Source: Aradus depressus (Eukaryota > Arthropoda > Insecta > Hemiptera > Aradidae). Taken from it: a DNA stretch of 64,000 bases. A model generated the notes under the pieces. That model made no database searches and was not told the origin of the DNA. It was given only the letters and a program-made list of their open reading frames with translations. The stretch is from contig OY759221.1 of the NCBI GenBank assembly GCA_963662175.1, forward strand, positions 30,057,027 to 30,121,026, read 5' to 3'. Below are positions 34,729 through 47,186 of the stretch, one piece after another. The position numbers were made by a program, and so were the translations under genes. Numbering within the stretch: the stretch's first letter is position 1; the number at the start of each line of letters is the position of its first letter.

Positions 34729-34970
34729 GATCGCCACTTAGAAATCTAGCTGAGGCACTTAGGTCAGATGTTTTAATCGGGAAGTTAAAAATAACTTTGA
34801 GCACTTCGTCCTTCGGATGGGACTTTAAGCGATGTTCCAGGACTTTTTCGAATGTGAGGTACTCGATAATGAGACGTATGTTATGTAAATAAACCTGGGT
34901 AGGTGAAATTTCACTTAGGTTGAAAATAGCCTTGAGCACGTCGTCCTTCGGATGGGACTTTCCGGATAAA
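34729..34970 (+). repeat. SINE-related repeat with duplicated central domain
   Basis: GAGCTCAGGATCGCCACTTA (tRNA-like region) is followed by the central-domain phrase GTCCTTCGGATGGGACTT twice. It is a diverged relative of the main SINE. Copies lie at 35157-35395 and 38220-38458. Confidence 0.55.
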
Positions 34971-35156
34971 TCTGAATCTGTCGTATCAGTTTTAACAATT
35001 ATTAAGCCTATAAACCGTTAAATAGCGCAAATTTTTTGAAAAACATTTTTATTTTGATTTTTGTGTAGGATTCAGATAATACGGTCGTTCTCTATCAGTT
35101 TTAACAAATATTAAATCTATAAACCGTTAAAAAGCGAGAAATTTCAAGAATGGAGT

Positions 35157-35395
35157 CTACCGAGCTCAGGATCGCCACTTAGAAATCTAGTTGAGGCACA
35201 TAGGTCAGATGTTTCAATCGGGAAGTTAAAAAACACTTTGAGCACGTCGTCCTTCGGATGGGACTTTAAGCGATGATCCAGGGCTTTTTCGAATGTGAGG
35301 TACTCGATAATGAGACGTATGTTATGTAAATAAACCTGGGTAGGTGAAATATCACTTAGGTTGAAAATAGCCTTGAGCACGTCGTCCGTCGGATT
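35157..35395 (+). repeat. SINE-related repeat, second copy
   Basis: Tandem copy of 34729-34970 within flank F1; the second central-domain phrase is cut short (GTCCGTCGGATT). Confidence 0.55.
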
Positions 35396-35539
35396 CTGTC
35401 GTATCACTTTTAACAATTATTAAGCCTATAAACCGTTAAATAGCGTGAATTTTTTGAAAAACATTTTTATTTTGATTTTTGTGTAGGATTCAGATAGTCC
35501 GGTCGTTCTCTATCAGTTTTAACAAATATTAAATCTATA

Positions 35540-37990
35540 GCAGTTATACCCGGCGTTGCCCGGGGAACTTTGATTTTTCTCCCAATATCTTCATTAACGC
35601 TATTCAGTTCCTCGACAGTACATTCATGATGTTATAATTTTCAATTATTCATACGGAATAAGGCTTATAGTCCTTCAGCTGTTGTAACGCTAGTAAGTTT
35701 TTAGGACCCCTGGGCACCACAGCTAGTATGCGCATTTCAACGGCGGAAGCCACACCTAGTGAATACTTAGCATCGCTGGACGTCCTAGTCAGTGCGTACT
35801 TAAGAACGTTTGTGACCACAGCTAGTATGTGGCTTGCAACGCTGAGCACCACAGCTAGTACGTAGTTGGGAATGCTGGGCATCATAGCTAGTATGTGCCT
35901 TGCGACGGCGGACCCAACAGCTAGTACGTAGTTAGGAACGCTGGTCACCACAGCTAGTATGTGCCTCGCAACAGTGGACCCCACAGCTAGTACGAAGTTA
36001 GGAACGCTGGGCATCACAGCTATTAAGTGCCTTGCAACCGCGGACCCCACAGCTAGTATGTAGTTAAATACGCTGGGCATTACATTTAGTAAGTGCTTTG
36101 CAACAACGGACCCCACAGCTAGTACGAAGTTAGGAACGCTGGTCACCACAGCTAGTATGTGCCTCGCAACAGTGGACCCCACAGCTAGTACGAAGTTAGG
36201 AACGCTGGGCATCACAGCTATTAAGTGCTTTGCAACAGCGAACTTCACAGCTAGTACATAGTTAGGAACGCTGGGCACTACAGCTAGTAAATGCCTTGCA
36301 ACAACGGACCCCACAGCTAGTACGAAGTTAGGAACGCTGGGCACTACAGCTAGTAAATGCCTTGCAACAACGGACCATAGCTAGTACGATATTAGGAACC
36401 CTGGGCATCACAGCTATTAAGTGCTTTGCAACAGCGAACTTCACAGCTAGTACATAGTTAGGAACGCTGGGCACTACAGCTAGTAAATGCCTTGCAACAA
36501 CGGACCCCACAGCTAGTACGAAGTTAGGAACGCTGGGCACTACAGCTAGTAAATGCCATGCAACAACGGACCATAGCTAGTACGATATTAGGAACCCTGG
36601 GCATCACAGCTAGTATGCTTTTGCAACGACGGACCCCACAGCTAGTACGTTTTTAGGAACGCTGGGCCCTACAGGTAGTAGGTGCCTTGCAACTGCGAAC
36701 CCCACAGATAGTATGTAGTTAGAACCACAGGGCATCACAGCTAGTATAACCCCGCCACCCGTTCAAAACTTCGGGACGCCACACTCCTTATTTTTCTATT
36801 TGGCCTTCAGGAATAATATATGCGAAATTTCGTGACAATACGACCAACCGTTAATGAGCTAACTCTATATGTATATTTAGCCCCCCCAACAACCCTCCTT
36901 CCTGTTCAAAATTTTGGGCCGTCACACACCTAATATTTCTATTTGACCTTTAGGAATACTACATGTGAAATTTCATGACAATTCGACCATTAGTTAATGA
37001 GTTAGCACTATTTATATACGTAGGCCCCCCTTACAACCCCCCCTCCCGATCAAAACTTTGGAACGCCACACACCTTATTTTTCTATTTGGCCTTCAGGAA
37101 TACTCCATGTGAAATTTCGTGACAATCCGACCAACCGTTAAAGAGTTAGCTCTATATTTATACTTAGACCCCCCCACAACCCCCCCCTCCCGTTCAAAAC
37201 TTTGGGACGCCACACTCCTTTTTTTCCTATTTGGCTTTTAAAAATACTACATGTGAAATTTCATGACGATTCGCCCATTAGTTAATGAGTTAGCTCTATA
37301 TTTATACTTAGGCCCCCCAACTACCCCCCCCCCCCCCTCCCGTAAAACATTTTGAGCCGTCACACCGCCTATTTTTCTATTTGGTCTTCAGGAATACTCC
37401 ATGTGAAATTTCGTGACAATCCGACCAACCGTTAAAGAGTTAGCTCTATATTTATACTTAGGCCCCCCCACAACCCCCCCTCCCGTTCAAAACTTTGGGA
37501 CGCCACACACCTTTTTTTCCTATTTGGCTTTTAAAAATACAACATGTGAAATTTCATGACGATTCGCCCATTAGTTAATGAGTTAGCTCTATATTTATAC
37601 TTAGGCCCCCCCACTACTCCCCCTCCCGTAAAACATTTTGAGCCGTCACACCGCCTATTTTTTTATTTGGTCTTCAGGAATACTACATGTGTAACTTCGT
37701 GACAATGCGACCAACTGTTAAAGAGTTAGCTCTATATTTATACTTAGGCCCCCCCACAACCCCCCCTCCCGTTCAAAACTTTGGGACGCCACAAACCTTT
37801 TTTTCCTATTTGGCTTTTAAAAATACTACATGTGAAATTTCATGACGATTCGCCCATTAGTTAATGAGTTAGCTCTATATTTATACTTAGGCCCCCCCAC
37901 AACCCCCCCTCCCGTTCAAAACTTTGGGACGATGCTGGAACAAACATACAAACAAACAAACAAACCCCGTTTCAGCTTTATTAATATAGA
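35540..37990 (-). mobile_element. Helitron 2 (2.45 kb), 3' CTAG altered
   Basis: The 5' end is the same TC terminus as Helitron 1 (at 37990). At the other end the GC hairpin is present, but the plus strand reads CTATAGCAG instead of CTAGCAG, so the final CTAG is damaged or fused to flank. Inside are a shorter 66-bp array (about 35690-36745) and a shorter 143-bp array (about 36750-37930). Near the 5' end a deletion joins GGGAC to GATGCTGG. It is closely related to Helitron 3. Confidence 0.8.
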
Positions 37991-38463
37991 TTATATCACA
38001 ATGTACACAAGTTTTAATTTGTGTTCATATCTATACATACATCTTTTTTTTTTGGCATTTTTCCTCCATAGTGGATCGGTGTCACCATATTTAAAGTCAG
38101 TCTGAACGTTGTGCTGACGTTGGCATAATCCGAAACCAGCACACTCTATGGCTCTGTCAGTTAACAAATATCAAATCTGTAACCGTTAAAAAGCAAGAAA
38201 TTTGAAGAATGGAGTCTACCGAGCTCAGGATCGCCACTTAGATTCTAGCTGAGGCACTTAGGTCAGATGTTATAATCGGGAAGTGAAAAATAACTATGAG
38301 CACGTCGTCCTTCGGATGGGACTTTAAGCGATGTTCCAGGACTTTTTCGAATGTGAGGTACTCGATAATGAGACGTATGTTATGTAAATAACCCTGGGTA
38401 GGTGAAATTTCACTTAGGTTGAAAATAGCCTTGAGCACGTCGTCCTTCGGATGGGACTTTCAA
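37991..38463. repeat. Duplicated flank F2 between Helitrons 2 and 3
   Basis: Nearly identical to 34489-34965. It holds the relic hammerhead-like motif (38110-38143) and the SINE-related repeat (38220-38458). Confidence 0.8.
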
Positions 38464-41400
38464 AGTTATACCCGGCGTTGCCCGGGGAACTTTGATTTTT
38501 CTCCCAATATCTTCTATAACGTTATTCAGTTCCTCGACAGTACATTGATGATGTTATAATTTTCAACTATTCATACGGAATAAGGCTTATAGTCCTTCAG
38601 CTGTTGTAACGCTAGTAAGTTTTTAGGACCCCTGGGCACCACAGCTAGTATGCGCCTTTCAACGGCGGAAGCCACACCTAGTGAATACTTAGCATCGCTG
38701 GACGTCCTAGTCAGTGCGTACTTGAGAACGTTTGTGACCACAGCTAGTATGTGGCTTGCAACGCTGAGCACCACAGCTAGTACGTAGTTGGGAATGCTGG
38801 GCATCATAGCTAGTATGTGCCTTGCGACGGCGGACCCAACAGCTAGTACGTAGTTAGGAACGCTGGTCACCACGGCTAGTATGTGCCTCGCAACAGCGGA
38901 CCCCACAGCTAGTACGAAGTTAGGAACGCTGGGCATCACAGCTATTAAGTGCCTTGCAACAGCGGACCCCACAGCTAGTATGTAGTTAAATACGCTGGGC
39001 ATTACAGTTAGTAAGTGCTTTGCAACAGCGAACTTCACAGCTAGTACATAGTTAGGAACGCTGGGCACTACAGCTAGTAAATGCCTTGCAACAACGGACC
39101 CCACAGCTAGTACGAAGTTAGGAACGCTGGGCACTACAGCTAGTAAATGCCTTGCAACAACGGACCCCACAGCTAGTACGATATTAGGAACCCTGGGCAT
39201 CACAGCTAGTATGCTTTTGCAACGACGGACCCCACAGCTAGTACGAAGTTAGGAACGCTGGGCACTACAGCTAGTAAATGCCTTGCAACAACGGACCCCA
39301 CAGCTAGTACGATATTAGGAACCCTGGGCATCACAGCTAGTATGCTTTTGCAACGACGGACCCCACAGCTAGTACGAAGTTAGGAACGCTGGGCACTACA
39401 GCTAGTAAATGCCTTGCAACAACGGACCCCACAGCTAGTACGATATTAGGAACCCTGGGCATCACAGCTAGTATGCTTTTGCAACGACGGACCCCACAGC
39501 TAGTACTTTTTTGGGAACGCTGGGCCCTACAGGTAGTAGGTGCCTTGCAACTGCGAACCCCACAGATAGTATGTAGTTAGAACCACAGGGCATCACAGCT
39601 AGTATGAGTTTTGCAACGGCGGACCCCACAGCTAGTACCTACGAGTGAAATACGCTGGGCCACACTGCTAGCGCCTTGCAACAGCAGACCCCACAGCTAG
39701 TACGTAATTAGAAACGCTGGGCATTACAGCTAGTAAATGTCTTATAGGTGCCTTGCAACAGCGAACCCCACAGCCAGTACATAGTTAGGAACGCTGGGGC
39801 TGAGCACTACAGCTAGTAAGTACCTTGCAACAGCGGACCCCACAGCTAGTACGATATTAGGAACGCTGGACATCACAGCTAGTAAATGTCTTGCAACAGT
39901 GAACCCCACAGCGAATACATAGATACTACTACTACATGTGAAATTCATGACAATCCGATTCATGACAATACGATCAACCGTTAATGAGCTAGCTCTATAT
40001 TTATACTTAGTCCCCTCCCCCCCTCAACCCCGCCACCCGTTCAAAACTTCGGGACGCCACACTCCTTATTTTTCTATTTGGCCTTCAGGAATAATATATG
40101 CGAAATTTCGTGACAATACGACCAACCGTTAATGAGCTAACTCTATATGTATATTTAGCCCCCCCAACAACCCTCCTTCCTGTTCAAAATTTTGGGCCGT
40201 CACACACCTAATATTTCTATTTGACCTTTAGGAATACTACATGTGAAATTTCATGACAATTCGACCATTAGTTAATGAGTTAGCACTATTTATATACGTA
40301 GGCCCCCCTTACAACCCCCCCTCCCGATCAAAACTTTGGAACGCCACACAACTTATTTTTCTATTTGGCCTTCAGGAATACTCCATGTGAAATTTCGTGA
40401 CAATCCGACCAACCGTTAAAGAGTTAGCTCTATATTTATACTTAGGCCCCCCCATAACCCCCCCTCCCGTTCAAAACTTTGGGACGCCACACACCTTTTT
40501 TTCCTATTTGGCTTTTAAAAATACTACATGTGAAATTTCATGACGATTCGCCCATTAGTTAATGAGTTAGCTCTATATTTATACTTAGGCCCTCCAACTA
40601 CCCCCCCCTCCCGTAAAAAATTTTGAGCCGTCACACCGCCTATTTTTCTATTTGGTCTTCAGGAATACTCCATGTGAAATTTCGTGACAATCCGACCAAC
40701 CGTTAAAGAGTTAGCTCTATATTTATACTTAGGCCCCCCCATAACCCCCCCTCCCGTTCAAAACTTTGGGACGCCACACACCTTTTTTTCCTATTTGGCT
40801 TTTAAAAATACTACATGTGAAATTTCATGACGATTCGCCCATTAGTTAATGAGTTAGCTCTATATTTATACTTAGGCCCCCCCACTACCCCCCCTCCCGT
40901 AAAAAATTTTGAGCCGTCACACCGCCTATTTTTTTATTTGGTCTTCAGGAATACTACATGTGTAACTTCGTGACAATGCGACCAACTGTTAAAGAGTTAG
41001 CTCTATATTTATACTTAGGCCCCCCCACTACCCCCCCTCCCGTTCAAAACTTTGGGACGCCACACACCTTTTTTTCCTATTTGGCTTTTAAAAATACTAC
41101 ATGTGAAATTTCATGACGATTCGCCCATTAGTTAATGAGTTAGCTCTATATTTATACTTAGGCCCCCCCACAACCCCCCCTCCCGTTCAAAACTTTGGAA
41201 CGCCACACACCTTTTTTTCCTGTTTGGCTTTTAAAAAGACTACGTGTGAAATTTCATGACAATTTGACCATTAGTTAATGAGTTAGCACTATTTATATAC
41301 TTAGGCCCCCCTTACAACCCCCCCTCCCGATCAAAATTTTGGGACGCCACATAGCCTATTATTCAATCGGGCTCAAAAGAATGCTACATGGGAAGTTTCA

Positions 41401-41487
41401 TAAAAATCCGTCCAGCGGTTTGGGCGTGATGCTGGAACAAACATACAAACAAACAAACAAACCCCGTTTCAGCTTTATTAATATAGA
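38464..41487 (-). mobile_element. Helitron 3 (3.0 kb), 3' end truncated
   Basis: It starts with TC at 41487 and keeps the 3' hairpin, but the last bases including CTAG are missing, so flank F2 runs straight into GTTATACCC. Its 66-bp array (about 38610-39930) opens with the same unusual units as Helitron 2, and its 143-bp array is at about 39935-41340. This indicates duplication of a Helitron plus flank rather than separate insertions. Confidence 0.8.
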
Positions 41488-42209
41488 TTACAATGTTTGT
41501 AATTTTATACGATATGTGAATTAATCGACACAGATTTTAGTATGAGGATTCAGAAGCCACTATGTAAGTCAATAATTGATTATTAGACAAAATGGCCGAC
41601 TGGTTTTGAAAGAGGAGCAAACATTTAATTAATTCTTTTGGGGAAGTACAATGCCGGTGATTCACCGACCACTTTTTTGTTGACTTTTTTGTCATTGACC
41701 AAGGGAGTCCCAAAAAGACAAGATCTCGACTAGATCTACGTGTGATTATTGGCAGTTAGCCCCCAACCTAACGTGATCTGAAGCACCGCGTGCGGCACTC
41801 ATCGACCTCCATGAATATTGTATCACCCAAATACAGATATCATTGGATGATTGGTCTGCTTAACCACTCATCCACTCACCGATAATAGTTTTTTTTTCAA
41901 AGTCTTGTTGAGGTTTGACATGCAAGGCTATTTTTTTTTCTTATTTTTTCTACCCCGATTGGATCAAGAAACAAATTGACAAATTATTTATTCAATGGGA
42001 TGCACCTTAAAATGTAATTTTTAATCCATATTTTGAGATCCTATATGCCAACAATTACCGTTTCGTTTTTTACTTTCCCAGAAGTATATCGATCGAAAAT
42101 TCGATGCGGAATTTTCAACGGAATTTCATGTTTTTCGACCTTTGAGTTCCAAATATGAAAAAAAAATATCTGACGCGAAATGTTATATGTGAATCCAGAA
42201 CCTCTGAGA
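41488..42209. other. Family H repeat and unassigned DNA
   Basis: 41520-41690 and 42000-42205 are family H pieces (TTAGTATGAGGATTCAGAAG, GATGCGGAATTTTCAACGG). 41700-41990 is unassigned. No gene. Confidence 0.4.
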
Positions 42210-42549
42210 CAGTGGCGGATACAGGGGGGGGAGGGGGGTTGTAAAAGGAGAATTGTTCTCCCTAGAGCAGAGACTCATAAGTCAGTTTCGTTAAGGATAA
42301 AGAAATATGCACGTTAAATTGGGAAAGACGTCATTGCGGTCTTGCGCACAGATTCAACCTGTTACTATTATAATAATATTTCAGTCTTGATTATTAATTC
42401 ATTCATTACGTCAAACCAGCCAAAATATTAGCCCCCTCGTCAATCATCCTTCCAAATCTTGTGAATAGGGTATAACATCCAAATCTTGAACCAATGAAAT
42501 TTTACCCCCTCCCCCCCCTCCCCTGATGAACATCCTAGATCAGCCCTTG
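42210..42549. mobile_element. hAT-like MITE
   Basis: The left end CAGTGGCGGATACAGG and the right end, read on the minus strand as CAAGGGCTGATCTAGG, are of the type seen in animal hAT elements. Flanks CTCTGAGA (42202-42209) and CTCTGGGG (42550-42557) agree at six of eight positions, fitting an old 8-bp duplication. It inserted in a family H copy. About 340 bp, no coding capacity. Confidence 0.6.
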
Positions 42550-42740
42550 CTCTGGGGACAGGCTTAACTCAAAAACTATAATAAACAGCCGTTTTAATGG
42601 ATAAACCTACTCAAAATGGCATATGTGAATTCAAAACCTCATAAGGACGACACTTTTTAATTTTTAGCGAAATGGGCAGAAGGGGGGATCGGAAGGGGGA
42701 CTCAACTCACAAAACCCCAATAACTATCGATATAATGGAT

Positions 42741-43480
42741 ATATCGTCGATACAAATGCAAAGTATCGAATGTGAAAAAACTCATTTTTCGTTTTCTGCT
42801 TAGCTTTAGGACGGATGAATGTTGAAGCGAACTCTCGAATCTGAATTAACGTTGTAAAGGGTAGGAATAACCCTGACAAAGGGTAGAATATCCAAACTAT
42901 GTAATGATGTCCAAAATCAAAGTGACGAATAAAAAATTCGTTATTCTGCATTCGTTATTGTGAACATAGTTTGAACTGGGATGTTTCAAAGTCTCGAATG
43001 TACCACATTCGCGTTTTTGATCTGGTTCGAATAGGAACAAAATCAAATTCCCTGCATGGCAAAGTATTGAATATGTCATGTTCGTGTGTTTGCTGTTGCA
43101 ATTTTTTGTAAAAACAATGAGCTGTTTTAAAGCAGACTATCGATTGTGACATATTCAATAGTTTGCAATGTAAATATTTAAATATTATACAAGGCAAACT
43201 AACGAAAATGCCACATTCGATAGTTTGCGTTGTAAATTATAGAAATATAATCATCAATTATAGATAGTCAAACTATCGAATGTGCGTTTTTACTAATTAA
43301 GATACATAATTCGATCAAATTCTTATAGGGTCATCTATAAGGCATAACACCACGTAATGACATAGGTAAAAAATGTTTGACAATAAGCACTGATTTTGAA
43401 TAAACCATGAAACAGTTTATTCACTCTCCTGAAAAGTGGTGTTTTTCACATTCGATATTTAGCATTTGTATCGACGATAT
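42741..43480. mobile_element. Inverted-repeat element inside family H
   Basis: ATATCGTCGATACAAATGC at the left end mirrors GCATTTGTATCGACGATAT at the right end, and the match extends through AATGTGAAAAA / TTTTTCACATT. The middle repeats short phrases such as CTATCGAATGTG in both directions. No transposase. Confidence 0.65.
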
Positions 43481-43767
43481 CGACATGAAATTTCATATTT
43501 AAAGTCAAAACCCAATGAGGGCATAACCTGTCAAAGTCAAAGTGATGTCGGCCGAAGGAAAGGAGATATAGTGGACGGTGATTAATTCAAAACCCTAATA
43601 ATCACCGATGTAATAAACTTGTCGATACAAAATTTAGTATGAGGATTTAGTAGCCCATATGTAAAGCACTCGTTGAATATTAGCGCAAACCGTCGACTAG
43701 TTTTGAAGGTGGAGCGGAAAGTTAGTTGATTAATTCGTTCTGGGGAAGTACATTGCCGGTGATTGAT
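43481..43767. repeat. Family H repeat
   Basis: Continues the family H copy interrupted at 42741, with AACCCTAATAATCACCGATG and TTAGTATGAGGATTTAG. Confidence 0.5.
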
Positions 43768-44020
43768 CGGGTTCGTACGCCCTATTGTTTTTTATCTGGG
43801 AGATGAAAAAACCTTGAGCACGCCATCCTTCGGATGGGACGTTAAGCGTTGATCCCGAGTCATTGTTATGTCAGGTACTCGTTAAAGAACCCTACCCTAG
43901 GTAGGCAAAATTTAGGACTCTCACAATAGAGAAGGGCTCATGTCCACCATGAAGAAAGAGCTCTCTGGTAGTAGGCAATATGACCTCGTAGTTAAAGCCC
44001 GGGCATGAGTCATAATAACT
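43768..44020 (+). mobile_element. tRNA-derived SINE, 5' truncated
   Basis: It begins in the B-box region (GGGTTCGTACGCCC), keeps the central and 3' domains, and ends CATGAGTCATAATAACTAAC. A small deletion lies in the 3' domain near 43945. Confidence 0.8.
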
Positions 44021-44704
44021 AACAAGAATGTTAACTAACCTCAAACCTATTTCCTGTGTTAATTCAATGCTAACTTAACCATTAAATTAGCAAAGCAAAT
44101 AAATTAGTTTGCATTCTTGTATATAAAAATTAAAAACTGTTCAAATAATTAAAATGTTATTTGTATATTGAATTAATGAGAATATGATCGTATGAGTTCT
44201 TCCCAAAAAGTATATATATATAATGCTAGGTTGTAAAAGATAAAAATAAAATAAAGGGGACAAAAATATAGCTGCTGAAATATATTATAAATATAAAAAT
44301 AAATTTAAAAAAGAAATTAAGAAAACAAAAATTGAAATATTGACTATTAATTGATTATGAGTTATATAAAAATATGAGTGTAATTTATTACAAAAATATC
44401 CAACAAATATTTAAATAGATACATAATTTACTTGAAATATGCTGCTTGGAGAGCCTTACAAATACATGAGTGTAAGGAAAACTGTTGAAGAAAACGCTTT
44501 GAAATTCTGCTCATAGAAAACAGTTTTTTTCATCGATTGACATATCAAATTCCTCACGCAAAAATCTGAGATCGAGTTTTCAACTTAATTTCAAGATCCC
44601 CTGAACCTATGATGTCTTGGTGGGACTTCGTGAGGGCACTAACTCAAAAACGATTGCAGCAATGAACTTGAAATGAAGATATCACCATGTGCTAACTTAT
44701 TTAT
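44021..44704. other. AT-rich unassigned DNA
   Basis: Mostly A/T-rich. 44520-44690 has family H-like phrases (CAACTTAATTTCAAGATCCC). No gene. Confidence 0.35.
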
Positions 44705-45225
44705 TTATTTATATATTTACAACGGAATAACATTCGCCATTAGCAATTGTGATAAGTAGTGCAGTGTCAAGTGCGTGGCAGTACTGCTGAGGTACGTGAC
44801 CGAAGAGGAGTCCTGGAGCAGGTCCCTCTGCCATATCCGCTTGAGACGTCGTGCTGGATTTGTAGGAAGAGTATTTGTCGATAATTGTTGTATAAGTGGA
44901 TGGGAGTGATGATGGAGTTTGTCATGATAATTCTGATATCGTGTCCTGATAACAGAGGATACAAATGGTCATTATGCAATATATGATTGGAAACGTAAAA
45001 TGGCGCATTGGCAATATGGCGTTTTATAATGGATTGTATTGACTGAAGGCGTTGTATATTTGATTCTTTGGCTGATCCCCATATCTCGATACCGTAAGTC
45101 CAGATGGGTTATAGTATGGTGTTGTATATGTGAAGTTGGTTCTCAAATGCTGATTGTCGTCCGATGATTGATTTCAGTTGTCCAAATCATCTTTTGAAGT
45201 CTGTGCGTTTCAGTCTGATATGTAT
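44705..45225 (-). pseudogene. Jockey-clade LINE, 3' end, broken
   Basis: The minus strand encodes the C-terminal end of a Jockey reverse transcriptase: FENQLHIYNTIL, a TAA stop, PIWTYGIEIWGSAKESNIQR, then ANAPFYVSNHILHNDHL. A frameshift near 44840 is followed by RLKRIWQRDLLQ, the usual last motif of this clade. Another stop (TGA) interrupts FGQLKSIIGRQ upstream. The 3' end is a run of TAAA units near 44700-44715, the tail type of Jockey elements. It is a different copy from that at 6680. Confidence 0.8.
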
Positions 45226-45410
45226 TAATCTAAAATCTATGCCACTACTATGTGGACTTGGATCTGATTCTACTCAGAGCCCTATGTACAGTTTACAAGA
45301 TACAACTTGTATTTATGGCTTAATCAAAAATTTCTTCAAATAAAAGTAGTACAGAAAATAAAAAGGCACATTTTCGAAGAAATAAATGAAAATAAATATA
45401 TCTATAGTTA
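45226..45410. repeat. Dispersed repeat, family T
   Basis: ATGTACAGTTTACAAGATAC and the following GGCTTAATCAAAAA match the copies at 10785 and 18310. Confidence 0.5.
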
Positions 45411-45678
45411 GTTATTATGACTCGTACCCTGGCTTTTACTTCGAGGTCATATCGCCTACTACCAGAGCGCTCTTTCATTTGGACATGAGGCCGACTCAAC
45501 TATGGGAGTCTTAATTGTGCCTACCCTAAATTTTTATTCACCTAGGGTAGAGGTCTTTAACGAGTACCTGACAGGAACGTTCAAGATTTTTTTACCTCCC
45601 AGATAAAACAACTAAGGACCAGGTTTCAAAATTCGAACACCTGATCTTGAGCTCAGTAAATACAGAACCGGCGTCCTC
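45411..45678 (-). mobile_element. tRNA-derived SINE, internally shortened
   Basis: Both ends are recognisable, but about 60 bases of the central domain and part of the head are missing. Confidence 0.8.
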
Positions 45679-45806
45679 TGAATGTATCTATACAATCAGA
45701 AGAATGTATACAATATAGAATACATAAATATGAAGAAAATAAAATAAATAATTAAAAATCGACAGATATAGTTAATACATTAATAGTTGACTATAAAAGA
45801 GATGGA

Positions 45807-46152
45807 GAGGGCGCAGGTAGCTCAGTGATATGCGTGATTGACTTCTGAGCTCAAGAACGTGGGTTCGAAACCCGACCGAGGCCCTTAGTTTATTTTATCT
45901 GGGAGGTAAAATAAACTTAAGCACGCCGTCCTTCGGATGGGACGTTAAGCGATGGTCCCGAGTCTGTATGATGTTAGGTACTCGTTAAAGACCCCTACCC
46001 TAGGTGAATAAAAATTTAGGGTAGGCAAAATTTAGAACTCCCACAGTAGAGTCGGGCTCATGTCCACCAGAGTGACGAAAGAGTGCTCTGGTAGTAGGCG
46101 ATATGACCTCGTAGTTAAAGCCCGGGCATTTGTCATCAAACCTAACCTAACC
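45807..46152 (+). mobile_element. tRNA-derived SINE with 13-bp target duplication
   Basis: Full-length plus-strand copy. TAAAAGAGATGGA lies directly before it (45794-45806) and again after it (46153-46165). The tail is three AACCT units. A box and B box (GGGTTCGAAACCC) are perfect. It is the best-defined copy in the window and probably among the youngest. Confidence 0.93.
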
Positions 46153-46270
46153 TAAAAGAGATGGAAAGATGTCTCACAAGATTAGAAATAAAATTAATTT
46201 TAGAAAAAATGGGATAAACAGAATTGAATAAGAACAGAAAAAAGAGAAAATAATAATGAAAAAATATATA

Positions 46271-46346
46271 AAGAGCGCTCTGGTAGTAGGCGATATGACC
46301 TCGTAGTTAAAGCCCGGGCATGAGTCATAAAACCTAACCTAACCTA
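46271..46346 (+). mobile_element. SINE 3' end, 5' truncated
   Basis: Only the last 76 bases of the SINE are present, from AGCGCTCTGGTAGTAGGCG to two AACCT tail units. A short TATAAA occurs on both sides. The shape is that of a 5'-truncated retroposition. Confidence 0.75.
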
Positions 46347-47186
46347 TAAAATGAAATAAGGGGAGTTATCTGTAAAAATATTGATATATAATGAATTCCT
46401 GTTATTTTAAATTAATTTTACATGGAAATTTGAAAGCTGACTTTGAAAAAAGTGTTAATTATCTGAAACTGGAACTCAAAAGATAATTATTCTTGTTTCT
46501 ATATCCAAACCATTAATTTTCATTTTTTATTTAAATGTGTCGCTAAAAGGGAAGGCATTTGCGTGCTATGACTTGCCCGACAGAAAGATACGAGCCGTGC
46601 CTGTCTTTTTCCAGACAGTTTAAAAGTGACAGATTGAATATTTAAAATGGTGCATTTATAAAAAAAAAACAGAAGAATTCAAATTAGACAAAAGATTACA
46701 TAATGAATTATTGTTCTATTATAAAGAGTCAAGTCCTATATTTCTTTGTTTAAGAAAGAACATTAAACCTTGTTAATATTCATCTGAACTGCTTTCATTA
46801 TGGTGGACAAAGATGGTTCATTAAATTGACACCAGGCCAGCGATCCTGTTCTCTTGCCACTGCCTTCACAATGGACAGTTATTTCTCTCATCTTTTCACC
46901 TTTGTCCCTTTTCACCACATACCCTGTTATTTTTATTTTCGTTTTTTGTCTGTTTTAATTATTAACTTCTTTTTTCTGTTTTTTTTCTAATGCAAAAAAA
47001 TTCTATAGGGAAAATGTTTATTTATTCATAGCGTGGGTTGGTCTCTAGCTTAAATAACAGCGTTGATCTTTAATTTTTTTGAAATGTTTTTTTCTTAATG
47101 AACCTGGTTCTTAGAGAAATTTCACAATGGTATTAACACACACTTCCTTACATCTGAATCTAATTGTAACCATAAATAATTCATAC
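46347..47186. other. Unassigned AT-rich interval
   Basis: No repeat or gene recognised apart from short A and T runs. Confidence 0.35.

Larger units (their letters stand above)
34489..35539. repeat. Duplicated flank F1 between Helitrons 1 and 2
   Basis: 34489-34965 is nearly identical to 37991-38460 downstream of Helitron 2. Its second part (from about 34660) is tandemly repeated at about 35095-35400. It includes a relic hammerhead-like motif and SINE-related sequence. No gene. Confidence 0.8.

Noticed and set aside
35649..36344. A 231-codon frame of 22-residue units as a secreted or membrane repeat protein
   Set aside because: It lies in the 66-bp minisatellite, has no fixed ends, and similar frames break at many places in the other copies. 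Divisibility by three explains the openness.
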